The notes under the pieces: model-generated | Seen by the model: the letters and a program-made list of their open reading frames with translations, nothing else | Databases searched by the model: none | What the model was told of the DNA's origin: nothing | Shown: positions 16,234 through 24,610 of the stretch, piece by piece | Layout: each line of letters starts with the position of its first letter | Position numbering within the stretch: the first letter of the stretch is position 1 | Translations under genes and position numbers: made by a program | NCBI RefSeq assembly: GCF_016860525.1 | Contig: NZ_BNEA01000001.1 | Span: 806,001 to 870,000 of the forward strand | Reading direction: 5' to 3' | DNA from: Streptomyces rubradiris | GTDB lineage: Bacteria; Actinomycetota; Actinomycetes; Streptomycetales; Streptomycetaceae | Length of the DNA: 64,000 nucleotides

Positions 16234-16944
16234 TCAGGCGTCCCTGCGCCGCACCCGCCAGGCGCCCGCCGCGAGGGCCGCCGCCGTCCACAGCGCGGTC
16301 ACCCCGATCCCGCTCCACGGCCCGAGGGCACCGTCCCAGCTGCTGTGCAGGGCCACCTGACCGGCCCGGTCGGGGAGGAAGTCGGCGATCGAGCCGGACA
16401 GGTCGCCGATGACGAAGGACACGATCAGCAGGAACGGGATCAGCACGGAGAGGGTGGCGACTCCGCTGCGCAGCACGGCCGCCAGCCCGGCGGCGAACAG
16501 GGCCATCAGCGTCAGGTGCACACCACAGCCGACCGCGCCGCGCACACCCTCGGCCCAGCCGGGCGCGGACGCGCCGAGGACCGCCCGGCCCACCAGGAGC
16601 GTGACGAGCCCGGTGAGCAGCCCGACGGCCAGCGTCGGCAGGGCGATCGCCGTCACCTTCGCCGCGAACCAGCGCCCCCGGTCGGGCACCGCCGCCAGCG
16701 TCAGCCGCAGCGCGCCGCCCCGGAACTCCGAGGAGACGGCCGTCGTACCGAAGCCGATCGCGGCGATCTGCCCGAAGCTGACGCCGAAGAACACCGAGAA
16801 CAGCGGGTCGGAGTCGTCGGCGTCGGCCGCGGCGAGCGCCGAGAACGCGGCGGTGGCGACGAGCATCGCGGCGAGGGCGCCCAGGTGGGAGCGCAGGGTA
16901 CGGATCTTGATCCACTCGGCGTGGAGGACGGGGACGAACGGCAT
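16234..16944 (-). CDS. ABC-2 type transporter permease
   Basis: Membrane protein of 236 aa with about six transmembrane segments. It begins with the amphipathic HAEWIKIRTLRSHLGALAAML typical of ABC-2 permeases, followed by FGTTAVSSEFRGGALRLTL, the conserved coupling region. Later segments include LPTLAVGLLTGLVTLLVG and VLIPFLLIVSFVIGDL, ending in the basic VRRRDA. It partners the ATPase encoded 2 bp upstream. The pair probably exports a hydrophobic compound or peptide, as in many drug-resistance exporters; the substrate is unknown. Confidence 0.85.
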   Translation of the reverse strand: MPFVPVLHAEWIKIRTLRSHLGALAAMLVATAAFSALAAADADDSDPLFSVFFGVSFGQIAAIGFGTTAVSSEFRGGALRLTLAAVPDRGRWFAAKVTAIALPTLAVGLLTGLVTLLVGRAVLGASAPGWAEGVRGAVGCGVHLTLMALFAAGLAAVLRSGVATLSVLIPFLLIVSFVIGDLSGSIADFLPDRAGQVALHSSWDGALGPWSGIGVTALWTAAALAAGAWRVRRRDA

Positions 16945-16946
16945 GG

Positions 16947-17867
16947 TCAGGCCTCCTGGCGCGGTGCGCTGAACTCGGTCTCGGACGCGGTCAGATCGAG
17001 GTAGGCCTCCTCCAGGGTGGCCTCCTGGGCGGCGAGTTCCAGCACGGGGACGCCCGCCTCGGACATCAGCCGGCCGAGGTCGTCCACGCTCGCGTGCCGC
17101 ACGGCCCAGGCCCCGTCCTCCTCGCGGGAGGCGTCGTGACCGTGCCGGGCGAGGAGATCGGCCAGGGCGGCGGGATCGGTGGTGCGGATGCGGACGTGGG
17201 GCCGCACGCGCGCGTGGATGAAGTCCCTCACCGGTGTGTCGGCGAGGAGCCGGCCCCGGCCCAGGATCAGCAGGTGGTCGGCGAACGCGGCGGTCTCGCC
17301 CATGAGATGACTGGAGACCAGGACCGTGCGGCCCTCGTCCGCGAGCCGGCGCAACAGGGTGCGGATCCACACGATGCCCTCGGGATCGAGGCCGTTGGCG
17401 GGTTCGTCGAGCAGGACGACCTCGGGCTCTCCGAGCAGGGCGGCGGCGATGCCGAGCCGCTGGCGCATGCCGAGCGAGTACGTCCGCACCCGCCGCCGGG
17501 CCACGGCGGCGAGGCCGGTCTCCTCCAGCACGGTGTCGACCCGGCGGGCGGGTATCCGGTTGCTCGCGGCGAGGGCCAGCAGATGGCCGCGGGCGGTGCG
17601 CGAGCCGTGCGCGGCCCGGGCGTCGAGGAGGGCGCCCACCCGGCGCAGCGGCTCACGGAGCCGGGCGTAGGTGTCGCCGCCGATGGTGGCGGTGCCGGCG
17701 GTGGGCCGGTCGAGGCCGAGAAGGAGACGGAAGGTCGTGGACTTCCCGGCGCCGTTGGGGCCGAGGAAGCCGGTGACCCGGCCGGGGCGGACGCTGAAGG
17801 TGAGGCCGTCCACGGCCCGTCGGCCGCCGTACTCCTTGGTGAGGTCGCGAACGTCGATGCTGGTCAT
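16947..17867 (-). CDS. ABC transporter ATP-binding protein
   Basis: Nucleotide-binding subunit of 306 aa for the adjacent ABC-2 permease. Walker A GPNGAGKST (about 37-45), Q-loop region, signature YSLGMRQRL and Walker B VVLLDEPANGLD are all intact, as is the switch His (SSHLMGE). The C-terminal 90 residues form the extension typical of drug-exporter ATPases of the DrrA/CcmA type. The start is ATG 17867. It diverges from a sensor kinase across a 107-bp gap with strong inverted repeats, so the two-component system next door is the likely regulator. Confidence 0.92.
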   Translation of the reverse strand: MTSIDVRDLTKEYGGRRAVDGLTFSVRPGRVTGFLGPNGAGKSTTFRLLLGLDRPTAGTATIGGDTYARLREPLRRVGALLDARAAHGSRTARGHLLALAASNRIPARRVDTVLEETGLAAVARRRVRTYSLGMRQRLGIAAALLGEPEVVLLDEPANGLDPEGIVWIRTLLRRLADEGRTVLVSSHLMGETAAFADHLLILGRGRLLADTPVRDFIHARVRPHVRIRTTDPAALADLLARHGHDASREEDGAWAVRHASVDDLGRLMSEAGVPVLELAAQEATLEEAYLDLTASETEFSAPRQEA

Positions 17868-17898
17868 GGCACCAGCCTGGCGGGGCCGGGCGGCCGGG

Positions 17899-17942
17899 GC
17901 CTCCCCCGTCGGCGGGGACCGTCTCCCCCGTGCGGGGGAGGC
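17899..17942. promoter_or_regulatory. Nested inverted repeats in the ABC/two-component promoter region
   Basis: GCCTCCCCC (17899-17907) is the exact inverse of GGGGGAGGC (17934-17942). A tighter hairpin CTCCCCCgtgcGGGGGAG spans 17923-17940. The repeats occupy the shared upstream region of the ABC operon and the kinase gene and are a candidate binding site for the response regulator. Confidence 0.5.
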
Positions 17943-17974
17943 CCGTTGTCAGTGCCGGCTGCGACGATGAGGTC

Positions 17975-19129
17975 ATGCCCCGCCTTCTCCGCCCGTTGCT
18001 GCGCGCGACGACGTACACGCGCCTGCTGCACCTGTGGGTGCCGATGCTGGTGGTCAGCGTCTGGCTCTTCATCGACCCGTCGGCCCCGTGGATGCCCGCC
18101 CTGTTCCTCGTGCCGCTCGGTCTGGTGCCCGCCGTGCGGCGGGGGGAGGGGGTGCAGGCGCGGCTGATGCTCACGCCCGGCGAGCCGGACCCCGGCATCT
18201 CCGAGGCGCCGGCGGCGACCTGGCGGGACCGGTTGCGTACGGTGCTGTGGCTGGAGCTGCGGATGGGGCTCGGCGCCGTGGCCATGTTCGCGTCCGTGTG
18301 GCTGCCCGTCATCGCGTACGAACTGGCGCGGTGCGCGTGGGGCGCGCCGACGACCGGGATGCCGCTGCTGGAACGGCTGCCCTCGCACCGCGCGTGGGCC
18401 CTGCTGACGCCGCTGCCGCTGCTCGTCTTCTACGGTGCGGTCGTCGGACTCGGCGAGCTGATCACGGCCGCCGCGCGCCGGCTGCTCGGGCCGTCGGCGG
18501 CCGAGCGGCTGGCCGCGCTGGAGCAGCGCACCGAGCAGCTGCTGGAACGCACCCGGATCGCGCGGGAGTTGCACGACTCGATCGGGCACGCCCTGACGCT
18601 GGCGGTGGTGCAGGCGGGTGCCGCGCGCGCGGCCGGTGATCCGGAGTTCACCGACCGGGCGCTGACCGCCATCGAGGACACCGGCCGGGCCGCGCTGGAG
18701 GACCTGGAGCGGGTCCTGGGCGTGCTGCGGGAGGCCGAACGGCCGCTGAGCGCACGGCCCACGCTGGCGGACGCCGGCCGGCTGCTGGAGTCGGCGCGGG
18801 CCTCGGGCGCGAAGGTCGACGCCGAGGTGACGGGTCCGGTGGAGGCCGTGCCGGGACCGGTGTCCCGGGAGGGGTACCGCATCCTCCAGGAGGCCCTCAC
18901 CAACGCGCTGCGGCACGCGGGTCCGGTGCCGGTGCGGGTCCGGGTCGCGGTCACCGGCGGCACGCTCGCCCTGGAGGTGCGCAATCCGCTGCCGGGCGCG
19001 ATACCCGGCCCCGGGCGGGGCAGCGGTCTGCGCGGCATACGGGAGCGGGCCGCGCTGCTCGGCGGCTCCGCCGTCACCGGCCCCCAGGAGGGCGACTGGC
19101 GGGTGCGGGCGGAACTGCCGCTGGGGTGA
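17975..19129 (+). CDS. Membrane sensor histidine kinase (HisKA_3)
   Basis: Sensor kinase of 384 aa of the NarL-linked class. The N-terminal half has about four membrane segments (LWVPMLVVSVWLFIDP, MPALFLVPLGLVPAV, AMFASVWLPVIAYELA, ALLTPLPLLVFYGAVVGLG). The dimerisation segment RTRIARELHDSIGHALTLAV carries the phospho-acceptor His at about residue 200. The HATPase domain has the N box ILQEALTNALRHA and GRGSGLRGIRERAALLGG. The start is ATG 17975; an upstream in-frame GTG-type start would run into the inverted repeats. It pairs with the response regulator 14 bp downstream and probably controls the divergent exporter. Confidence 0.92.
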   Translation: MPRLLRPLLRATTYTRLLHLWVPMLVVSVWLFIDPSAPWMPALFLVPLGLVPAVRRGEGVQARLMLTPGEPDPGISEAPAATWRDRLRTVLWLELRMGLGAVAMFASVWLPVIAYELARCAWGAPTTGMPLLERLPSHRAWALLTPLPLLVFYGAVVGLGELITAAARRLLGPSAAERLAALEQRTEQLLERTRIARELHDSIGHALTLAVVQAGAARAAGDPEFTDRALTAIEDTGRAALEDLERVLGVLREAERPLSARPTLADAGRLLESARASGAKVDAEVTGPVEAVPGPVSREGYRILQEALTNALRHAGPVPVRVRVAVTGGTLALEVRNPLPGAIPGPGRGSGLRGIRERAALLGGSAVTGPQEGDWRVRAELPLG

Positions 19130-19143
19130 TCTAGGCTGGCCGG

Positions 19144-19800
19144 ATGCCGGTCACCGTCCTGCTCGTCGACGACGAACCCCTGGTCCGCACGGGTCTGCGG
19201 GCCGTGCTGGAGGCGCAGCCCGACATCGAGGTGGTGGGCGAAGCGGCCGACGGCGCGGCCGTCATCCCGCTGGTGCGCCAAGTGCGGCCCGACGTGGTCG
19301 CGATGGACGTCCGGATGCCGCTGATGGACGGCATCGAGGCGACGCGCGCGGTGCTGCGCACGGTGCCCGATCCGCCGAAGATCCTGGTCGTGACCACCTT
19401 CGAGGACGACGAGTTCGTGTACGAGGCGCTGCGCGCGGGTGCCGACGGGTTCCTGCTGAAGCGGGCCCGGCCGGCCGAGATCGTGCACGCGGTGCGGCTG
19501 GTCGCGGCGGGCGACTCCCTGCTGTTCCCGGCCTCCGTACGGCGGCTCGCCGCCCGGTACGGCGACGGCGGACGGCCAGCGCGGGCCGCGCTGGAGCGGG
19601 CCCGGCTGACCGAGCGGGAGGCGGAGGTGCTGCGGCAGATGGCACGCGGGCTGTCGAACGCGGAGATCGCCGCCCGGCTGGTGGTGAGCGCGGAGACGGT
19701 GAAGTCGCATGTGAGCGCCGTCCTGGCCAAGCTCGGCGCGCGCGACCGCACGCAGGCGGTGATCGCGGCCTACGAGTCGGGGTTCGTGGAGCCGGGCTGA
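19144..19800 (+). CDS. LuxR/NarL-family response regulator
   Basis: Two-domain regulator of 218 aa. The receiver has the acidic pocket D9-D10, the phospho-acceptor at about D55 in DVVAMDVRMPLMDG, and a conserved Lys in GADGFLLKRA. The C-terminal LuxR HTH reads LTEREAEVLRQMARGLSNAE then IAARLVVSAETVKSHVSAVL. It is in one operon with the HisKA_3 kinase, which is its cognate sensor. The likely target is the inverted-repeat region between this operon and the ABC exporter genes. Confidence 0.93.
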   Translation: MPVTVLLVDDEPLVRTGLRAVLEAQPDIEVVGEAADGAAVIPLVRQVRPDVVAMDVRMPLMDGIEATRAVLRTVPDPPKILVVTTFEDDEFVYEALRAGADGFLLKRARPAEIVHAVRLVAAGDSLLFPASVRRLAARYGDGGRPARAALERARLTEREAEVLRQMARGLSNAEIAARLVVSAETVKSHVSAVLAKLGARDRTQAVIAAYESGFVEPG

Positions 19801-19895
19801 GCGGGCCGCGACCGCGCGCGGAACCCGGCACTCGCCGGGGTGCCCCCGGCCGAGTACGATCCGGCCAACACGCCCGCGAGCTGGGAGGACGGACG

Positions 19896-21050
19896 GTGGG
19901 GCAGCTGACCGGCGGCGATCCCTCGCTGCTGCGAAGGATCAATTCCGCGGTGGTGCTGCACGCGCTGCGCACCACGGACTGCGCGACGCTCACCGAGATC
20001 ACCCGGGTCACCGGACTGTCCCGGCCGACCGTCGAGGGCGTCGTGGAGGGGCTCATCGAGGCCGGTCTCGTGGTGGAGACGGCGGCCGACGAGGGGGGCA
20101 CGCGCCGGCAGGGGCGGCCCGCGCGGCGGTTCCGGTTCCGGGCCGAGGCGGGGCATCTGCTGGGCCTGGAGATCGGGCCGCACCGGGTCGCCGCGCTGCT
20201 GTCCGACCTGGACGGCCGGGTGCTGGGCGCGCAGGCCAAGGAGGTCGGCGCGGGCGCCCCGGCGGACGAGCGGCTCGACCGGCTGCGCGGCGCGGTCGCC
20301 GAGCTGCTGCGCCGGGCCGGGGTCGCGCGCGGTTCGCTGCGCGCGGTGGGCGTGGGCACGCCGGGCATCGTGGAGGCGGACGGCACGGTACGGCTGGGCA
20401 CGGCGCTGCCCGGGTGGACGGGGCTGCGGCTCGGGGAGCGGCTCGGCCGGTCCTTCCGCTGCCCGGTGCTGGTGGAGAACGACGCCAACGCGGCGGTGCT
20501 CGCGGAGCACTGGAAGGGCGCGGCGATCGAAACGGACGACGTGGTGTTCGTGCTGGCCGGGCTGAGCCCCGGGGCCGGTTCGCTGATCGGCGGGCGGCTG
20601 CACCGGGGCTACGGCGGGGCGGCCGGGGAGATCGGCGCGCTGCATCTGCTGGGCCGGGAGGCGACGCCGGAGGCGCTGCTGTCCACCACCGACGAGCCGC
20701 TGCACCCGCTGGACGAGCAGGCGGTCGCCGAGGTGTTCGCGCTGGCGCGCGGCGGTGATCTGCGGGCGCGGGCGGCCGTGGAGCGGTTCATCCAGCGGCT
20801 GGTGCACGACGTGGCCGCGCTGGTGCTGGCGCTGGATCCGGAGCTGGTCGTGATCGGCGGCTGGGCGGCCGGCCTGGACGGCGTCCTGGAGCCGCTGCGC
20901 CGCGAACTGGCCCGCTACTGCCTGCGTCCGCCCCGGGTGGCCCTGTCGGTCCTGGGCGAGGCGGCGGTGGCCACGGGGGCGCTGCGGCTCGCGATGGACC
21001 ACGTGGAGGAGAAGCTGTTCACCGTGGACGGCACGGTGACGCGACGCTGA
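19896..21050 (+). CDS. ROK-family transcriptional regulator
   Basis: Regulator of 384 aa with an N-terminal winged HTH (TLTEITRVTGLSRPTVEGVV, about residues 30-55) and a ROK sugar-kinase-like domain (LLGLEIGPHRVAALLSD, VGVGTPGIVEADG, VENDANAAVLAE). The zinc motif CxCGxxGCxE of canonical ROK proteins is absent: the equivalent stretch reads GAAGEIGALHLLGREATPEA, with no Cys. Sugar phosphorylation is therefore unlikely, and a regulatory role responding to a sugar is more plausible. The start is GTG 19896 behind GGGAGG. It is followed by the 126-bp repeats. Confidence 0.88.
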   Translation: MGQLTGGDPSLLRRINSAVVLHALRTTDCATLTEITRVTGLSRPTVEGVVEGLIEAGLVVETAADEGGTRRQGRPARRFRFRAEAGHLLGLEIGPHRVAALLSDLDGRVLGAQAKEVGAGAPADERLDRLRGAVAELLRRAGVARGSLRAVGVGTPGIVEADGTVRLGTALPGWTGLRLGERLGRSFRCPVLVENDANAAVLAEHWKGAAIETDDVVFVLAGLSPGAGSLIGGRLHRGYGGAAGEIGALHLLGREATPEALLSTTDEPLHPLDEQAVAEVFALARGGDLRARAAVERFIQRLVHDVAALVLALDPELVVIGGWAAGLDGVLEPLRRELARYCLRPPRVALSVLGEAAVATGALRLAMDHVEEKLFTVDGTVTRR

Positions 21051-21119
21051 GCCCGGCCGCCGGGGCGGAGGCCGAGCGTGGGCACGAAGCGGGTACGGGG
21101 CGCTGGGCCCGGACGCGGC

Positions 21120-21459
21120 GTGGGCACGAGGCGCTGAGCCCGGACATGGCATGGGCACAGGCCGCCGAACTCGGCCGCATAGTGGGCACGAGGCGCTGAG
21201 CCCGGACGCGAGGTGAGCGCGCGAGGCGCTGAGCCCGGACGCGAGGTGAGCGCGAGGCGCTGAGCCCGGACGTGGCATGGGCACGGGCCGCCGAACTCGG
21301 CCGCATAGTGGGCACGAGGCGCTGAGCCCGGACGCGAGGTGAGCGCGCGAGGCGCTGAGCCCGGACGCGAGGTGAGCGCGAGGCGCTGAGCCCGGACGTG
21401 GCATGGGCACGGGCCGCCGAACTCGGCCGCATAGTGGGCACGAGGCGCTGAGCCCGGAC
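21120..21459. repeat. 126-bp tandem repeat array
   Basis: Two full units (21182-21307 and 21308-21433) are identical over 126 bp by eye. A truncated third copy covers 21434-21459. A 62-bp ancestor-like copy at 21120-21181 lacks 64 bp of the interior. Each full unit contains three copies of the core GAGGCGCTGAGCCCGGAC. The array fills most of the 663-bp gap between the ROK gene and the GntR gene. No gene is supported in it; long open frames on the minus strand arise because 126 is divisible by three. Confidence 0.92.
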
Positions 21460-21512
21460 TCGGGAACGCGTACCGCCCCGGCACTGTCCCCGCCGCGCCC
21501 GGCCACGTGGAA

Positions 21513-21610
21513 AGCGCGGGCCGGGTGCCTCGCGGTGTCCTGGCCGGACCCGGCGTGCCGCAAACGCGGGCCGGGATGACTTGGCGGCGGTGTCCAGGCC
21601 GGACCCGGCC
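21513..21610. repeat. Pair of degenerate repeats of about 57 bp
   Basis: The pattern of GCGGGCCGGG, then GCGGTGTCC, then GGCCGGACCCGG occurs twice, starting near 21516 and 21564, with the second copy slightly expanded. It lies between the 126-bp array and the GntR gene. A palindrome CCCCGGCCGGGG at 21701-21712 follows and may terminate the GntR transcript. Confidence 0.55.
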
Positions 21611-21713
21611 GCACAGTGCGTACGGGTCGGGCCACCGTCCGGGCCACGGAGGTCTTGGACGCCGGGCCGCACGGCGATCGCGGCCCCGCACCGGAGAACT
21701 CCCCGGCCGGGGC

Positions 21714-22475
21714 TCAGGAGGCCCGTTGCCGCGGGTCGTGGTGTATCTCCACGCCCGCCGAGTCGCCGAAGGTGAGCCGGCAGGTGTCGGCGCGGTAGGT
21801 CGCCACCGACAGGACCGCGGTGCTGCCCTGGGCGAGGAAGCGGGTGGTGACGACGAGCACCGGGGAGCCGGGGAGCCGGTCCAGGGCCCTGGCGTCGTCC
21901 GCGCGCGCGGAGCCCAGCTCGACCGCGCGGTCCTCCCCCTCCAGCGGCAGGTGCTGGAGCTCCCGCAGCACCGCACGCGCGCGTGCCGCGCCGGACGGGG
22001 CGTCGATCGCGGTCAGGCCGGGTACCGAGGCCGCCGGGATGTAGAGCAGTTCGGTGGCGACCTGCTGGCCGTGGGACATCCGGGAGCGGCGCACGGTGTG
22101 CACGGCTTCGTCCGCGCCGGTCCCCAGCGCGGCGGCGACCGCGGCGGGCGGCACCGCCTGGGCGCTGTCGACGGGCTGCCAGGCGTCTCCGGCGGCGCCG
22201 GGCCAGATGTGCTGCCGCGTGCCGACGGCCACGCCCACGCGCGGGGGCGCGACGGTCGTGCCGACCCCGCGCCTGCGCTGGAGCCGGCCCTCCAGTTCCA
22301 GCTGTTCGAGGGCCTGGCGGAGCGTCGCGCGGGCCACGCCGAAGCGGGCGGCCAGATCACGCTCGTTGGGCAGGATCTCGCCGACCGAGAACTCGGAGTC
22401 GAGTGCCTCGCTGAGCACGGTCTTGAGATGCCAGTACTTCGGTTCCGGTACCGATTCCAGCTGCGTCGTCCCCAC
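21714..22475 (-). CDS. GntR/UTRA transcriptional regulator, DasR-like
   Basis: HutC-subfamily regulator of 253 aa: an N-terminal GntR winged helix (LPNERDLAARFGVARATLRQ, then LEQLELEGRLQRRRGVGT) and a C-terminal UTRA ligand-binding domain (about 95-245, with VRRSRMSHGQQVATELLYIP). This is the architecture of DasR, which senses aminosugar phosphates. I chose GTG 22475 because GGAGG lies 4 bp upstream and the length then matches DasR (254 aa); GTG 22541 would add 22 residues rich in Lys and Asn. A TTGGTCAAGACCAA palindrome lies about 100 bp upstream and suggests autoregulation. The ligand is unknown. Confidence 0.88.
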   Translation of the reverse strand: MGTTQLESVPEPKYWHLKTVLSEALDSEFSVGEILPNERDLAARFGVARATLRQALEQLELEGRLQRRRGVGTTVAPPRVGVAVGTRQHIWPGAAGDAWQPVDSAQAVPPAAVAAALGTGADEAVHTVRRSRMSHGQQVATELLYIPAASVPGLTAIDAPSGAARARAVLRELQHLPLEGEDRAVELGSARADDARALDRLPGSPVLVVTTRFLAQGSTAVLSVATYRADTCRLTFGDSAGVEIHHDPRQRAS

Positions 22476-22571
22476 CCTGTCCTCCGCGAGAGCCGTGGTC
22501 CGGCGGTTTTTGGCGCCCTTGTTTATTAAAGGTTGTTGCACTTCTCTGCGACCATAGGGCGGCGCTCACCC

Positions 22572-22585
22572 TTGGTCAAGACCAA
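22572..22585. promoter_or_regulatory. dre-like operator upstream of the GntR gene
   Basis: TTGGTCaaGACCAA is a perfect inverted repeat with a 2-bp centre. Its core TGGTC-N2-GACCA is that of the DasR responsive element (TGGTCTAGACCA). It lies in the promoter region of the DasR-like gene. The AT-rich TTTATTAAAGG (22522-22532) nearby could hold the -10 region. Confidence 0.65.
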
Positions 22586-22713
22586 TCCTCGGCCGCCCCG
22601 CCGGTATCCGGACCACCGGCAGCGAAGCGTTCACGAGGCGTTCGCGCGCATCCGTGTGTGTGACATCGCGGCAAAGCTCCCGTCGTACGGCGGGGATGAC
22701 CGGGGTACGGCGA

Positions 22714-22738
22714 AGCCCCCGCCGGGACGACGGGGGCT
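22714..22738 (-). terminator. Hairpin terminator of the ECF41 sigma gene
   Basis: AGCCCCCG (22714-22721) pairs with CGGGGGCT (22731-22738) around a 9-nt loop, 20 bp beyond the stop of the leftward sigma factor gene. Confidence 0.7.
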
Positions 22739-22757
22739 CGCGGGCCGGGGCGGTGGC

Positions 22758-23642
22758 TCAGCGGGCGGTGAGGTGCCGGAGCTTGTCCGGGTTGCGGATG
22801 ATGTAGACGGACGTGATGCGGCCGTCGGCGATGTCCACCTGGAACAGGCTGTCGGGCTTGCCGTCGGCCAGGATCAGCAGGGCGGGGCCGCCGTTGGTCT
22901 CCAGGACGCGGTAGGTCCGCTCGGCCGGGGCGTTGCGCGCGGCGCCGACGAGGAAGCGGCCGACCTTGTCGGCGGTGTGCAGGACGCGCACCGGCGCCTT
23001 GGCCTTGCCGCCGCTGTCGCCGACCAGCCGGACGTCCGGGGCGAGCAGGGACATCAGCCCCTCCAGGTCGCCCTCGCCGGCGGCGGCGAGGAAACGCTCG
23101 GTCAGTTCCCGGCGCCGGGTGGGTTCGACGTCGTAGCGGGGGCGTCGTTCGGCCACGTGCCGGCGGGCCCGCCCGGCGAGCTGCCGTACCGCCTGCTCGG
23201 TCCGCTCCAGCAGCGTGGCGATCTCGGCGTACGGGTAGCCGAACGCCTCCCTGAGCACGAACACCGCCCGTTCCAGCGGGGACAGCGACTCAAGGACGAC
23301 CAGGACGGCGAGGGAGACGGTGTCGGCGAGCACGGCGCGGTCGGCGGAGTCGGGGGCGGTGTCGGCGAACTCGGTCAGGTACGGCTCCGGCAGCCAGGGG
23401 CCGACGTAGGCCTCGGCGCGCCGCTGGGCCTGGCGCAGCCGGTCGATGGCCAGCCGGGTGGTGACGCGCACCAGGTAGGCGCCCGGTTCGCGGACCTCGT
23501 CGCGGTCGGCGTGGTACCAGCGCAGCCATGCCTCCTGGACCACGTCCTCGGCGTCGGCGACGCGGCCGAGCATGCGGTAGGCGACGCCCATGAGCAGGGG
23601 CCGGTGTTCTTCGAAGACATCGGTGGCGGGCTGTGTGGTCAC
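22758..23642 (-). CDS. ECF41-family sigma factor (SigJ-like)
   Basis: ECF sigma factor of 294 aa with a fused C-terminal SnoaL-like domain. Region 2 (VFEEHRPLLMGVAYRMLG, DAEDVVQEAWLRW) and region 4 (LSPLERAVFVLREAFGYPYA, EIATLLERTEQAVRQLAGRA) are typical. The ECF41 marks are the WLPEP motif in the linker and NPDKL near the C-terminus; in this group the C-terminal domain takes the place of an anti-sigma factor. The start is GTG 23642 with weak upstream signals. The usual ECF41 neighbour, a carboxymuconolactone decarboxylase or oxidoreductase, is absent; an alpha/beta hydrolase diverges from it instead. Confidence 0.92.
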   Translation of the reverse strand: MTTQPATDVFEEHRPLLMGVAYRMLGRVADAEDVVQEAWLRWYHADRDEVREPGAYLVRVTTRLAIDRLRQAQRRAEAYVGPWLPEPYLTEFADTAPDSADRAVLADTVSLAVLVVLESLSPLERAVFVLREAFGYPYAEIATLLERTEQAVRQLAGRARRHVAERRPRYDVEPTRRRELTERFLAAAGEGDLEGLMSLLAPDVRLVGDSGGKAKAPVRVLHTADKVGRFLVGAARNAPAERTYRVLETNGGPALLILADGKPDSLFQVDIADGRITSVYIIRNPDKLRHLTAR

Positions 23643-23779
23643 CGGTCCATCCCATCGTCACCCGCCCGCCGGTGTCCACCTGGTATCGGAGTCGGTGTCC
23701 GCGCGGGGCTACCCGCCGGTAGGCGATTGCTGACAAGCTGTCTACGGCGTCCGTCGGCAGCACAGACGAGGAGCACCCC

Positions 23780-24610
23780 ATGTCCGCCACCGTCTCCTTC
23801 CAGGTCCCCGCCCCCCACGGCCCGGGCGAGGTGACCATGTCCTACGCGCGCGTGGGCCGCGGGGAACCGCTGGTCCTGCTGCACGGCATCGGCCACCACC
23901 GGCAGGCCTGGGACCCGGTCGTGGACATCCTGGCCACCGAGCGCGAGGTGATCGCCGTGGACCTGCCGGGCTTCGGCGCGTCCCCGGCCCTGCCGCAGGG
24001 GCTGGCCTACGACCTGCCCACCACCGGCGCCGTGCTCGGCGCCCTGTTCGAGGCGCTGGACCTGGACCGCCCGCACGTCGCCGGCAACTCGCTGGGCGGC
24101 CTGCTCGCCCTCGAACTGGGCCGGGAGAAGCTCGTACGGTCCGTCACGGCCCTGTCCCCCGCCGGCTTCTGGTCACAGGCCGAGCGGCGGTACGCCTTCA
24201 CGGTGCTGCTCGGCATGCGCGGCATCGCCCGCCGGCTACCGCCGCCGGTGGTGGCGGGGCTGTCCCGCACGGCGGCCGGCCGCACCGCGCTGACCAGCAC
24301 CATCTACGCCCGCCCGGCACGCCGTTCGCCGGAGGCGGTGGTCGCCGAGACGCGCGCGCTCGCGACGGCCACCGGTTTCACGGCGACCCTGCGGGCGGGC
24401 GCCACGGTCCGGTTCACCGACGCCGTGCCGGGCCTGCCGGTCACGGTGGCCTGGGGGGCCCGGGACCGGCTCCTGGTGCCCCGCCAGGGCGTCCGCGCCA
24501 AGCGGATCGTCCCGCACGCCCGGCTGGTCCGGCTGCCCGGCTGCGGTCACGTCCCGATGAACGACGACCCGGCGCTGGTGGCGCGGGTGATCCTGGACGG
24601 CAGCCGCTGA
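23780..24610 (+). CDS. Alpha/beta-fold hydrolase
   Basis: Hydrolase of 276 aa with the oxyanion-hole motif LLHGIGHHRQAW, nucleophile elbow GNSLGG (Ser at about residue 108) and the terminal catalytic His in LPGCGHVPM. The Asp lies around AWGARDRLLVP. The substrate is not predictable; small esters or peroxidase-like activity are possible in this family. The start is ATG 23780 behind GACGAGGAG. It diverges from the ECF41 sigma factor gene over 137 bp and may be its target, although I see no clear TGTCACA-type ECF41 promoter. Confidence 0.88.
   Translation: MSATVSFQVPAPHGPGEVTMSYARVGRGEPLVLLHGIGHHRQAWDPVVDILATEREVIAVDLPGFGASPALPQGLAYDLPTTGAVLGALFEALDLDRPHVAGNSLGGLLALELGREKLVRSVTALSPAGFWSQAERRYAFTVLLGMRGIARRLPPPVVAGLSRTAAGRTALTSTIYARPARRSPEAVVAETRALATATGFTATLRAGATVRFTDAVPGLPVTVAWGARDRLLVPRQGVRAKRIVPHARLVRLPGCGHVPMNDDPALVARVILDGSR

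Noticed and set aside
21120..21459. Possible CRISPR array
   Set aside because: Units are contiguous copies with no unique spacers and no cas genes nearby.
19770..21647. Long open frames on the minus strand through the 126-bp repeats (up to about 620 codons)
   Set aside because: They are antisense to the ROK gene and are kept open by repeat length divisible by three. The peptide is a simple repeat with no ribosome site or domain.
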